The notes: generated by a model not told the origin, from the sequence alone. DNA of 7,972 nucleotides from an uncultured Granulicatella sp. (GCA_947254045.1 CAMYBO010000054.1:1-7972); one strand, 5' to 3'. Shown: positions 1-6,993, counted from the stretch's first letter. Made by a program: numbers and translations.

Positions 1-930
1 TCTTAATTCTTTTCCTTCAATCTCAATTTTGCCTTCGTATGGAATAAAGCCTGATAAAATCTTTGCAAGAGTTGTCTTGCCAGCTCCTGAATGACCCATT
101 ATTCCGGTTACTTTGTATTTTGGAATATCGACCGTAATGCTTTGAAGAATCGCATCATTACTTTGATAATGATTGGATACATTTTTCAATTGGAAAAATA
201 CTTCTTTTTCGACAGCAGTGTCTCGAACAAATGGAATTCTTTCTTGTAGTGCTTCCTCTTTTTCTACAAAATGTCCCTCTTCTAAAGTCAACACTTTCGT
301 ACAAAATTGATAGGCTAATTCTTGTCGATGTGTCACCATAATGGTTGCTACTTTATGATGCTTAGCAACAGTAACGATTAGTTTCATCATTTCCATTTGC
401 AAAGGAGCGTCTAATGCACTAAAGGGTTCATCAGCAATAATTAATTTCGGCTGATTGATAAAAGCCATTGCAATCATAACTCTTTGCAACATTCCTCCAG
501 ATAATTCGTGAGGATATAAGTGCAACACCTTTTCTTCTAATTGAAGCATTTTCAAAGTTTCGATTATTTTTTGTGGTTCTGATTGTACCATTAATTCTTC
601 CAACTGTTGACCAATTGTAAATAACGGGTCCAAACTATGTTGTCCATTTTGAAAAATAATGCCAATATCTTGCCTCAAATATTCTCTTCTCTTTTTACTT
701 TCTAAATTCAACCAGTTTTCTTCTAAAAGCTTCATTTCAGTCGCATTCATGATTACTTTTTGATGAATATTTCCAAGAATACATTCTAAAAAAGTCGATT
801 TTCCAATTCCAGACTCACCAATAATCCCAATAACTTCGCCTTCTGCAATTGAAAAGTCTAAATTTTTAAGGACTAGTTCTTTTCCATATGAAGCATTTAA
901 TTGTTTAACGTCAAAAACTGTTTTTCCCAT
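1..930 (-). CDS. Dpp/Opp/Nik-type ABC importer ATPase, two ATPase domains fused, C-terminus beyond window
   Basis: The first 310 codons are present and open, with no stop before the window edge. Domain 1 has Walker A GESGIGKST (38-46), Q-loop Q94 in FQNGQHSLDP, signature LSGGM (143-147), Walker B LIIADEP (163-169), D-loop SALD (171-174) and H-loop VTH (199-201), so it looks catalytically complete. A linker at about 215-245 leads to domain 2, whose Walker A GHSGAGKT lies at 279-286; the rest is outside the window. The FQNG..SLDP and LSGGM.QR.MIA patterns are typical of the DppD/OppD/NikD family. A DppD-DppF fusion would supply both nucleotide-binding domains of the importer in one chain on the cytoplasmic face. 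The ATG overlaps the TAA of the lipoprotein gene (TAATG), so translation is coupled. The Shine-Dalgarno match (GGTAAAAG) is weak, which supports coupling. The family is secure; the substrate is not. Confidence 0.93.
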   Translation of the reverse strand, partial: MGKTVFDVKQLNASYGKELVLKNLDFSIAEGEVIGIIGESGIGKSTFLECILGNIHQKVIMNATEMKLLEENWLNLESKKRREYLRQDIGIIFQNGQHSLDPLFTIGQQLEELMVQSEPQKIIETLKMLQLEEKVLHLYPHELSGGMLQRVMIAMAFINQPKLIIADEPFSALDAPLQMEMMKLIVTVAKHHKVATIMVTHRQELAYQFCTKVLTLEEGHFVEKEEALQERIPFVRDTAVEKEVFFQLKNVSNHYQSNDAILQSITVDIPKYKVTGIMGHSGAGKTTLAKILSGFIPYEGKIEIEGKELR

Positions 931-2444
931 TAGTCTTTTACCAATTTATTCGTAATATGATAAAAATCAGATGGAGAAAGTTCAAAATGATGAATATAAT
1001 TGTTCATTGCTCCATGCAAGTTAACAAATCCAATGTAATCGACAATTGCTTCATCTCGTGCATAATCTTGAATTTCTGCTACTTCACTGCGTGTTTTTTC
1101 AGAATCTACTTCATAAGCTAAGGATTTAATTTTTTCATCTAACCATGAGTCTGAATTTTTAACATAATTTAAAGCTCCATTACTCGATAATGTTGCATCT
1201 AAGAAGTAGTGAGGATCTCCCGTTGGCAATGTTAATGCTGAAGCTAATGCAATGTCATAATCTAATTGATTTAATCCATCGACTTTTTCTTGAATATCAA
1301 TTTTCAAATCAATTCCTAATTGTTTAAACTGTTGTTGCAGTGCTGTAGCAATTTTTTCATTCGCTAATCTCTTATAAGTTTTTAGAACAATTTGTAAAGG
1401 TTCATTTTGATCATTGACTAAAATTCCATCTGCATTTTTAGTTTTATAGCCTGCTTCTTCTAATAATTTTGTTGTCATTTCTGGTTGGTATTGTTTATTA
1501 GCAAATGTACCACTTGAATAAATACTTGAATCTAAAAAGGCACCGTCTGCAGGTGTTACATGACCTTTTAAGAAGTCTTGTGTCAATTCTTGTTTATTAA
1601 TTGCATGTAAAATTGCTTGACGTACTTTTTTGTCTTGTAATCTGGCTTTATTCAATTCTAAATGATACGTTCTTGAACTTGGTTGATTATAGACTTGAAC
1701 TGAAGAATCTTTCATTAATGAATCGGCTACGTCATAATTTAAATCTAATCCACCATCTACTTCTTTAGATTTTATCGCTAATTCTAATGTTTTTTGATCT
1801 GGAATTAATTGGTAATGAACTTCCTTGATTGAAGCATTTCCAGCCCAATAATGAGTGGAAGCTGTTAATGAAATCGAATCATTTGGTTTAAATTCTGTCA
1901 CTTCATAAGGGCCTGTTCCTATAATTTTATCGGTACTTGTTACATCGACAATGGCTGTTTTAGCATCTACTAATTCATGAATAAATTGAGGACTTGGTTT
2001 TTCAGTATGAACTGTAAACGTTAATACATCATTAGCGGTGTAAGTAGCTGTTTTAAAAAGTTTACCAGACTTATGATTTTCTCCAACTCTTTGAAGACTT
2101 GCAATGACAGCGTCACTAGTAACAGCATTTCCATTTGAAAATGTAAGGTTTTCTTTTAAATGAATTTCCCATGTTTGATCATCAATTTTCTTATAGGCGG
2201 ATGCTAACCATGGTTCTACATCAAATTCGTTTGTTAAACGGAATAAGGTTTCCCCAATTCCGAAACGAATGGTATACCAACCTTCCCAATCTTTTGCTGG
2301 GTCAATGCCTGCTGTAAATTGAGAATACCCAATTTTAAATGTTGAATTTTGAGTACTTTCTTGTTGTTGAGATACAGGCTGTACGGGTGCACATCCAACT
2401 AATACTGCTGCTGCAATGGTTAATAACATATTTTTTAATTTCAT
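930..2444 (-). CDS. Family 5 solute-binding lipoprotein (NikA/DppA/OppA-like)
   Basis: This 504-residue protein is the extracellular substrate receptor of the importer. It starts with a lipoprotein signal peptide: KLKN, a hydrophobic stretch, then lipobox LVGC with the lipidated Cys at residue 18, followed by a Gln/Ser-rich tether to about 35. The body shows the family 5 binding-protein pattern: GIGETLFRL at 62-70, then EPWLA, WEIHLKENLTFSNG near 92-105, GTGPYEV near 176-182 and the DKKVRQAILHAINK helix near 271-284. The length (NikA and relatives are about 520) and the GIGETLFRL region favour the nickel/metal-chelate branch over oligopeptide carriers, but this is inference. I chose the ATG at 2444 over the longer frame from 2471. 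It gives a proper signal peptide, has AAAGGAAG just upstream, and overlaps the permease stop as TAATG. The extra nine residues of the longer form (DSTERKKI) would precede the signal sequence. Confidence 0.93.
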   Translation of the reverse strand: MKLKNMLLTIAAAVLVGCAPVQPVSQQQESTQNSTFKIGYSQFTAGIDPAKDWEGWYTIRFGIGETLFRLTNEFDVEPWLASAYKKIDDQTWEIHLKENLTFSNGNAVTSDAVIASLQRVGENHKSGKLFKTATYTANDVLTFTVHTEKPSPQFIHELVDAKTAIVDVTSTDKIIGTGPYEVTEFKPNDSISLTASTHYWAGNASIKEVHYQLIPDQKTLELAIKSKEVDGGLDLNYDVADSLMKDSSVQVYNQPSSRTYHLELNKARLQDKKVRQAILHAINKQELTQDFLKGHVTPADGAFLDSSIYSSGTFANKQYQPEMTTKLLEEAGYKTKNADGILVNDQNEPLQIVLKTYKRLANEKIATALQQQFKQLGIDLKIDIQEKVDGLNQLDYDIALASALTLPTGDPHYFLDATLSSNGALNYVKNSDSWLDEKIKSLAYEVDSEKTRSEVAEIQDYARDEAIVDYIGFVNLHGAMNNYIHHFELSPSDFYHITNKLVKD

Positions 2445-3226
2445 TATTTTCTTCCTTTCTGTTGAATCCAATAGTGGATTCCATTAAATATAATAATCGT
2501 TAAAGTTATCGCAAGTCCAGGTGCAATCATTAACCATGGTGCTTGTTCAAACGATAATCTTCCCTCATTTAACATCGCTCCCCATTCTGGTTGAGGAACT
2601 TTTACTCCTATTCCTAAAAAAGATAAAGTGGCTAAACTTAAAATCGTCCCAGAAATATTGACAATCATATACGTCACTAATGTTAACTGAATATTTTTTA
2701 AAATCGTAACCATCCTATACCAAAATGGAGCTCCTTGCATATACATCACTGTGACATATTCTCGAACTTTAAGTTTACGAATTTCTCCTCTTGCTAATTT
2801 TGCATAATAAGGAAAATAACTAATGACTAACGCAATAACGCCATTTCTTAACCCTCCACCTAATACACCAGCTATCGTTATGGCTATGAGTAGACTGGGA
2901 ATGGCTAATAAAATATCTACGATGTTCGTAATGATTCTATCAACCCATCCACCAAATATCCCTGCTAATCCTCCTATAAGAATTCCTGCTAGATAAGATA
3001 AAGCAACGATTAAAGCAGAAGCTCCAATCGAATATCTAGCTCCTACTATCACTCGATGAAACACATCTCTACCAAAATCATCCGTTCCAAACCAATGACG
3101 AGCATTTGGTGGACTTAAGATTTCACTTACATTCATTGTTTCATAGTTAAGGAACACTGTACTCCACAATAGTAATATACATCCTATTAAGATAAGTGGC
3201 ATAACCCATTTTCTCTTATTGTTCAT
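2444..3226 (-). CDS. DppC/NikC-type ABC importer permease
   Basis: This 260-residue integral membrane protein has an N-terminal membrane segment (about 9-26), then the family hallmark HWFGTDDFGRDVFHRVIVGAR (44-64). The BPD-type permease core follows, with hydrophobic segments near 70-92, 103-122, 127-142, 182-206 and 232-250. The EAA-like coupling loop, which contacts the ATPase, is the stretch around ARGEIRKLKVREYV...QGAP (145-167). The conserved PQPEWGAML lies at 211-219. These features place it in the DppC/OppC/NikC half of the permease pair. It is slightly short for the family (usually 270-300) but complete. Its ATG overlaps the stop of the other permease as ATGA, with AAAGGCGGTGAG as ribosome binding site. 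Its own stop overlaps the lipoprotein start. Confidence 0.94.
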   Translation of the reverse strand: MNNKRKWVMPLILIGCILLLWSTVFLNYETMNVSEILSPPNARHWFGTDDFGRDVFHRVIVGARYSIGASALIVALSYLAGILIGGLAGIFGGWVDRIITNIVDILLAIPSLLIAITIAGVLGGGLRNGVIALVISYFPYYAKLARGEIRKLKVREYVTVMYMQGAPFWYRMVTILKNIQLTLVTYMIVNISGTILSLATLSFLGIGVKVPQPEWGAMLNEGRLSFEQAPWLMIAPGLAITLTIIIFNGIHYWIQQKGRK

Positions 3227-4158
3227 GACAACTCACCGCCTTTAATACGGATATCTATTCGATTTTGTAATTCATCCGAAATTTGAGTGAGTACTATATA
3301 TAAAAAGCTAATACATACAACTATCATCTGTACGACTGGATAATCTCTTGAACTAATGCTATCCATTAATAACTTCCCAATTCCTGGCCAGTAAAAAATA
3401 GTTTCTACAACAACGACACCTGCCATCAAAGAACCAAATGATAGTAAAATAATCGTCACCATTGTAGGAAATATATTTTTCAATAAATGTCGTTGAAAAA
3501 TTTTTGACTCTTCCATTCCACGATAATAAAGCCCTTTAACATATTCCTGTTGTACTTCTTGTTCTAACAACGCAGAAAATTGTTGAATAAATTTTGCACT
3601 TACAGGAATTACAATCGTAATAATCGGCAATATTAATCCAATCCCACCTTGATTGGCTAATAATGGAACCAATTTTAATTGAACGCTAAATACATACATT
3701 AAGAAATAACCAATGACGAAAGATGGTAATGAAATTTTAAAAAATAAGATTAATTGAAAAAGTAATTTTACAATTCGCTTTTGACATCTCACCAAAAATA
3801 TCGAAAACGGAATGGAGATTCCTAATGAAATTACTAGAGTAAAGATTGCCAATTGCATCGAATTCAAAGCGGCTGGAATCATTAATTTCTCAACCTTGAT
3901 ATCAGACATTAGACTCTTGCCAAAATCACCATGAAGAAATTTAAAGAGCCAATTTCCATATTGTACAAGCAAAGGTTGATTCAGTCCCATTTCCTCACGC
4001 ATAAGTGCAAGAGCTTCTGAAGAGACACGTCCAGTCCCAGCAGACATTTTAACAGAAGCAGGATCACTAGGTGCTAGATGAATGAGTAAAAATACAAAAA
4101 ATGAAATACCAACAAATAAGATAGATATGGTTAAAATTCTTTTCAAACCTTTAAGCAT
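3223..4158 (-). CDS. DppB/NikB-type ABC importer permease
   Basis: This 311-residue integral membrane protein is the partner of the DppC-type permease. The first membrane segment (about 8-28) ends in HLAPSDPA, the usual HxxPGDPA position of DppB/NikB proteins. The external domain then shows MREEMGLNQPLLVQYGNWL (53-71) and HGDFGKSL (76-83), both family hallmarks. Membrane segments follow near 102-123, 131-160, 173-190, 232-256 and 275-292. The EAA-like loop is QEYVKGLYYRGM...HLLKNIFP (204-231), followed by VETIFYWPGIGKLL (251-264) and RDYPVVQ (271-277). Length and motifs are normal, so it should be functional. The ATG has AAGGAG upstream and lies 13 bases after the methyltransferase stop, within the same transcription unit. 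Confidence 0.94.
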   Translation of the reverse strand: MLKGLKRILTISILFVGISFFVFLLIHLAPSDPASVKMSAGTGRVSSEALALMREEMGLNQPLLVQYGNWLFKFLHGDFGKSLMSDIKVEKLMIPAALNSMQLAIFTLVISLGISIPFSIFLVRCQKRIVKLLFQLILFFKISLPSFVIGYFLMYVFSVQLKLVPLLANQGGIGLILPIITIVIPVSAKFIQQFSALLEQEVQQEYVKGLYYRGMEESKIFQRHLLKNIFPTMVTIILLSFGSLMAGVVVVETIFYWPGIGKLLMDSISSRDYPVVQMIVVCISFLYIVLTQISDELQNRIDIRIKGGELS

Positions 4159-4171
4159 TCACTACCACTCC

Positions 4172-4903
4172 TTACTTCTTAGCACATAGTAAGAACAAAG
4201 GTGTAGGATTATAAAATTCATCTTTTTCTAGATAAATTCTATGGCTAATCGTTCGATCAATTTGAAGAGATTCAATTTCTTGGTTTAATAAATATTGCAC
4301 ATCCCATTGAGGTCTTACTTCACTTGAAATGGATAGACTTCTTTGAATCAGCTCACATTCTAATAAAGTATCTTGACTTAAATGATGATGAGCATGATGC
4401 TGTGCTAAATGACTCGTATCCGTCATACTCGAAGCACCATAATTTCCATCAATATTAATGAGTAAGCCACCTTTTTTTAATACTCGAAGCCATTCATCAT
4501 AAGCTTTAGGTACATCTGGTAATGTCCAAGTCACGTTTCTAGCAATCACGATATCAAAACTTGCATCTTTAAACTCAAGATTTTGAGCATCCATCACTAA
4601 AAATTGCGCATCAAACTTTTCCTGTTTCGCAAAAACAGTCGCTAAATGAATCATTTCCTTTGTTAAGTCAATTCCAATTACTTCATGCCCCAATTGACTT
4701 AAAATCCCTGTAAAGAAACCTGTCCCGCAACCAATATCTAAAATTTTTAATGTTTGATTTTGTGGTAAATATTTGGCAAACTCTGTAATCCAACGAGATT
4801 TCAATGGACTATGAAATTCTCTTGTTCGTTGCTCTAAAAAAGAAGAGCTTCGATTTGTCCAATAATTTTCAACTCGTTCATGGATAGTTTGTTCTTGTGT
4901 CAT
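4172..4903 (-). CDS. Class I SAM-dependent methyltransferase with a His-rich segment (second of a pair)
   Basis: This cytoplasmic protein of 243 residues has no signal peptide. SAM-binding motif I is LDIGCGTGFF (55-64), with the acidic end of strand 2 at GIDL (77-80), MDAQNLEF (104-111) and FDIVIARNVTWTL (116-128), followed by EWLRVLKKGG (137-146). This is the Methyltransf_11/25 (UbiE-like) fold, usual for small-molecule acceptors. It is clearly a paralogue of the preceding gene: they share RNxTW, AYxEWLRVLK and RPQWDxxY, and by hand count about 30 of 51 residues are identical over 104-154. Residues 165-174 contain six histidines (HLAQHHAHHH) that the paralogue lacks; this could bind metal or just be a loop. 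The start overlaps the paralogue's stop as TAATG, with a strong AAAGGAGG site. The methyl acceptor is unknown. Placement ahead of a Nik/Dpp-type importer suggests a metal ligand or transported metabolite. Confidence 0.9.
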   Translation of the reverse strand: MTQEQTIHERVENYWTNRSSSFLEQRTREFHSPLKSRWITEFAKYLPQNQTLKILDIGCGTGFFTGILSQLGHEVIGIDLTKEMIHLATVFAKQEKFDAQFLVMDAQNLEFKDASFDIVIARNVTWTLPDVPKAYDEWLRVLKKGGLLINIDGNYGASSMTDTSHLAQHHAHHHLSQDTLLECELIQRSLSISSEVRPQWDVQYLLNQEIESLQIDRTISHRIYLEKDEFYNPTPLFLLCAKK

Positions 4904-5679
4904 TACTTATCCTCCTTTACAACTTTGATACAAAACATGGGTGTTGCACCATAATTTAATTGTTCTTCATAATCCCACACTAAATCTCCAAAATTCTCTT
5001 CCGTTTCTACTGAAATTCCTTCCTGTGAAGAAAAATAATCGATATCCCATTGCGGTCTTTGTTGATAGGTTAATGGCAATTGTTGAGCAATCCAGTCCAT
5101 TTTTTCCTCATCAACACCTTCGCCTTGCCAATAATCTTCTAGCTTTTCTTCTATCGCTTTTTGACGCTTTGCTTCAAATTCTTTTTCTAGTGATTCATTT
5201 TGAAGAAATGCATACCAATTCGCATCGAAAATGAATAAAGCTCCTTTTGGTTTCAACACCCTTAACCATTCTGAATAAGCTTGCTGTGGTTTTTCTAAAT
5301 TCCACGTTAAATTTCGACTAACAATAATATCAAAACTTTCTGGCTCAAACTCTAAATTTTGAGCATCCATTTGCATGAGTTGAATACTCGAATATTCCTT
5401 GCCATATGTTTGTATATTCTCTTTGGCAACTTCAAGCATTTTATATGAGTAATCAACACCAGTGATATTGCTATATCCCAATTCTTCTAAAATAATTGTG
5501 AAAAATCCAGGGCCAGTTCCTATATCTAAAACTTTCAGATTCAGATTTTCTGGTAACAATCGTTTAAATTGTTCTTTCCATTTATCTCTTTGAATTCCCT
5601 CTAATTCTTTTTGATTCACTTTGGAATATCCTGAGTAACGATGATTCCAATAATGTTGTATTTCTTCTAACAGGTTCAC
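4903..5679 (-). CDS. Class I SAM-dependent methyltransferase (first gene of the importer operon)
   Basis: This protein of 258 residues is soluble by appearance. Motif I is LDIGTGPGFF (51-60), then GVDY (74-77), MDAQNLEF (104-111), FDIIVSRNLTWNL (116-128) and EWLRVLK (137-143). It is the sister of the downstream methyltransferase. The C-terminal third differs: a charged, probably helical region at about 160-200 stands where the sister has its histidine cluster, so the two may act on different acceptors or form a heterodimer. The start is GTG at 5679, with AAGGGAG eight bases upstream. The N-terminal YWNHRYSGYS aligns with YWTNRSSSF of the sister, which supports this start. An ATG directly followed by TGA (ATGTGA) overlaps the GTG; see findings. 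As the first gene of the operon it follows a 158-base intergenic region. The substrate cannot be named from the sequence. Confidence 0.89.
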   Translation of the reverse strand: MNLLEEIQHYWNHRYSGYSKVNQKELEGIQRDKWKEQFKRLLPENLNLKVLDIGTGPGFFTIILEELGYSNITGVDYSYKMLEVAKENIQTYGKEYSSIQLMQMDAQNLEFEPESFDIIVSRNLTWNLEKPQQAYSEWLRVLKPKGALFIFDANWYAFLQNESLEKEFEAKRQKAIEEKLEDYWQGEGVDEEKMDWIAQQLPLTYQQRPQWDIDYFSSQEGISVETEENFGDLVWDYEEQLNYGATPMFCIKVVKEDK

Positions 5680-5687
5680 ATTTGTTA

Positions 5688-5694
5688 CTCCCTT
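5688..5694 (-). promoter_or_regulatory. Ribosome binding site of the first methyltransferase gene
   Basis: AAGGGAG lies six bases before an ATG (5681) that is immediately followed by TGA, and eight bases before the GTG (5679) that opens the methyltransferase frame. Only the GTG gives a protein, so this site decides the non-ATG start. Confidence 0.6.
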
Positions 5695-5743
5695 TTTATC
5701 TTACTTTTGCAATTTCTGTTACAAGTTTATCAAAGAGTTTTTA

Positions 5744-5802
5744 AATTAACGTTAACAAATAATCACATCAGAATACTATTTTTCATTTGGACGGATGTTA
5801 AC
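5744..5802 (-). promoter_or_regulatory. Possible operator region of the methyltransferase-importer operon
   Basis: This is part of the 158-base gap before the operon. It contains a perfect 10-base palindrome TTAACGTTAA (5746-5755). The word GTTAACAAA (plus strand) occurs twice, at 5751-5759 and 5797-5805, 46 bases apart. The palindrome has the half-sites of the AdcR zinc-repressor box (TTAACYRGTTAA) but lacks its two-base centre. The minus-strand stretch TGTTAACGTTAATT (5744-5757) also fits 12 of 14 positions of one CcpA cre consensus (TGWAARCGYTWNCW). Neither assignment is secure. I found no convincing -35/-10 pair here. Confidence 0.3.
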
Positions 5803-5836
5803 AAAAAAAGAATTCCAGATTAAATCTGAAATTCTT
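5803..5836 (-). terminator. Rho-independent terminator of the 3D-domain protein gene
   Basis: On the minus strand, a 13-base left arm AAGAATTTCAGAT (5836-5824), a 3-base loop and the right arm ATCTGGAATTCTT (5820-5808) pair along their whole length with a single U-G wobble. The right arm runs into seven consecutive T (5809-5803). The stem begins one base after the gene's TAA stop. It separates this gene from the methyltransferase-importer operon. The plus-strand reading has no T-run after the stem, so it is one-directional. Confidence 0.88.
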
Positions 5837-5837
5837 C

Positions 5838-6917
5838 TTAATTCATCACTTTTATCGTAATTTTTCTTCTGCCGAAGTCCATTGCTTGTTGTACTTCCGT
5901 ATAATGTAAATCAATTCGATTTCCTTTAATGTCTCCACCAGTATCACCAGCAATCGCAATTCCATATCCTGGCACTTCCACTAAAGTACCTAAAGGAATT
6001 TGCGAAGGATCTACTGCAATAACATTAGGATTCGATCTTAAATCAATCCCCATTGCTGTAAAATTACTTAACCCAGGTTGTTTATAAGAATAAGCTGTTG
6101 CTTCTGCTGCAAATTCTTTCCCACTTGATGTAGATTTTACTTCATTTGAAACTACTTGACTCTTAGAAGAAGTCTTTGTAGTCTCAATAGATTCAATTTT
6201 ATTCACAACGGTTGAGGTTTTGACTTCAGTGGAACTAACTTGTTTTGTTTCTTGAACTACTTCTTCTTTTTTCTTCTCCTCCGGAGCATGATGAGTTGTT
6301 GGTTCCATATTTTCACTTAATTGTTGAACTTTACTTTCTTGTTCATGAATTGCAAACAATGCTTCTTTATTATTCGTAAGATTTTGTTTTAACACTTGAA
6401 TACTATCCGCATAAAGTGTAGATTCTGTTTCTAAATCGACTTGTTTTTTTAATAAACTTTCTTCTGTATTTCTTAATTCCTTTTGCGAATTTTCTAATGT
6501 TTGAACTTCTTTATGATAATTTTGAATCGTTAATATATCCGATTTGAATAACTCTTGAATCACAATTAAACGATGAAAGAAATCCGAAATACTTGTTGCT
6601 TGAAGCAGTTGAACAAATCGTTGATAAATCACACCACTTGATTGCAAGGCGACCATTCTTTCCTTTACGACCGTTTCTTTTTCTGCTAATTTCTCTTGTT
6701 GTTCATATATTTGAAGTTCTAATTCTTTCTGATTGGATTTCAATTCGTTTAAATCTTGTTTCAAACTTACAACTTGTCGATATTTCTCATTTGCAAAATT
6801 TAATTTTTGAGAAATTTCTTGTTCTAATTGTTGAATCGATTCTTGAGAAATTTCTTGCGCATGAATGGACATTGGATAACTAGTCCATATTAAACAAGTC
6901 ATTCCACTAATAATCAT
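5838..6917 (-). CDS. Secreted cell-wall protein: PcsB/CwlO-like coiled coil plus C-terminal 3D domain
   Basis: From the ATG at 6917 the protein has 359 residues. A hydrophobic secretion signal (1-16) is followed by a likely cleavage after IHA (18-20). Residues 22-200 are a Glu/Gln/Lys-rich coiled coil. It contains VALQSSGVIYQRFVQLLQATSISDFFHR-type sequence (89-116), which resembles the N-terminal coiled coils of PcsB and CwlO. A Ser/Thr/Glu/Lys-rich linker (about 205-267) leads to a complete 3D domain (270-357): ATAYSY, TAMG, NPNVIAVDP, IPLGT, VPGYG, AGDTGGDIKGNRIDLHY. The three conserved aspartates are probably D303, D325 and D336. Known 3D proteins (YocH, Sps, and the RpfB/MltA fold) act on peptidoglycan, so a role in wall remodelling is likely. 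The ATG lacks a ribosome binding site and leaves no positive N-region. A CTG start at 6941 would add MDKRLKKS, with GGTGA upstream. The gene is flanked by terminators and so is probably transcribed alone. Confidence 0.9.
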   Translation of the reverse strand: MIISGMTCLIWTSYPMSIHAQEISQESIQQLEQEISQKLNFANEKYRQVVSLKQDLNELKSNQKELELQIYEQQEKLAEKETVVKERMVALQSSGVIYQRFVQLLQATSISDFFHRLIVIQELFKSDILTIQNYHKEVQTLENSQKELRNTEESLLKKQVDLETESTLYADSIQVLKQNLTNNKEALFAIHEQESKVQQLSENMEPTTHHAPEEKKKEEVVQETKQVSSTEVKTSTVVNKIESIETTKTSSKSQVVSNEVKSTSSGKEFAAEATAYSYKQPGLSNFTAMGIDLRSNPNVIAVDPSQIPLGTLVEVPGYGIAIAGDTGGDIKGNRIDLHYTEVQQAMDFGRRKITIKVMN

Positions 6918-6938
6918 GCTTTTTTTTAATCGTTTATC

Positions 6939-6952
6939 CAGTATCTTTCACC
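6939..6952 (-). promoter_or_regulatory. Ribosome binding site and possible CTG start of the 3D-domain protein
   Basis: GGTGA (6952-6948) lies six bases before an in-frame CTG (6941-6939). The in-frame codons from there read DKRLKKS into the known ATG at 6917. An in-frame TGA at 6950-6948 limits any extension, and no ATG, GTG or TTG lies between. The added residues would give the signal peptide its usual positive N-region. Confidence 0.45.
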
Positions 6953-6975
6953 ACACTTTCTCCATCGTATTCTCC

Positions 6976-6981
6976 ATTATA
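6976..6981 (-). promoter_or_regulatory. -10 element of the 3D-domain protein promoter
   Basis: There is a perfect TATAAT on the minus strand (6981-6976), about 24 bases before the GGTGA ribosome binding site. No TTGACA-like -35 stands 16-18 bases upstream; the -35 area is next to the WalR-type box, as expected for a promoter that needs an activator. Confidence 0.55.
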
Positions 6982-6993
6982 TAATTTGGATAT

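Noticed and set aside
2445..2471. Longer N-terminus for the substrate-binding lipoprotein (start at 2471)
   Set aside because: It would put nine polar residues ahead of a complete lipoprotein signal peptide and overlap the permease more. The ATG at 2444 has its own ribosome binding site and a TAATG junction.
4941..5234. Plus-strand open frame of 97 codons
   Set aside because: It lies entirely antisense inside a methyltransferase gene with clear SAM motifs. Its translation has no recognisable domain and no convincing ribosome binding site.
5680..5743. Sigma-A promoter for the methyltransferase-importer operon
   Set aside because: Candidates such as GATAAA or TAAGAT match only four of six -10 positions and lack a properly spaced -35, so no promoter was called although one must exist nearby.
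6593..6883. Plus-strand open frame of 96 codons
   Set aside because: It is antisense to the coiled-coil region of the 3D-domain protein. The Leu/Ile-rich translation is a by-product of Glu/Lys/Gln codons on the other strand.
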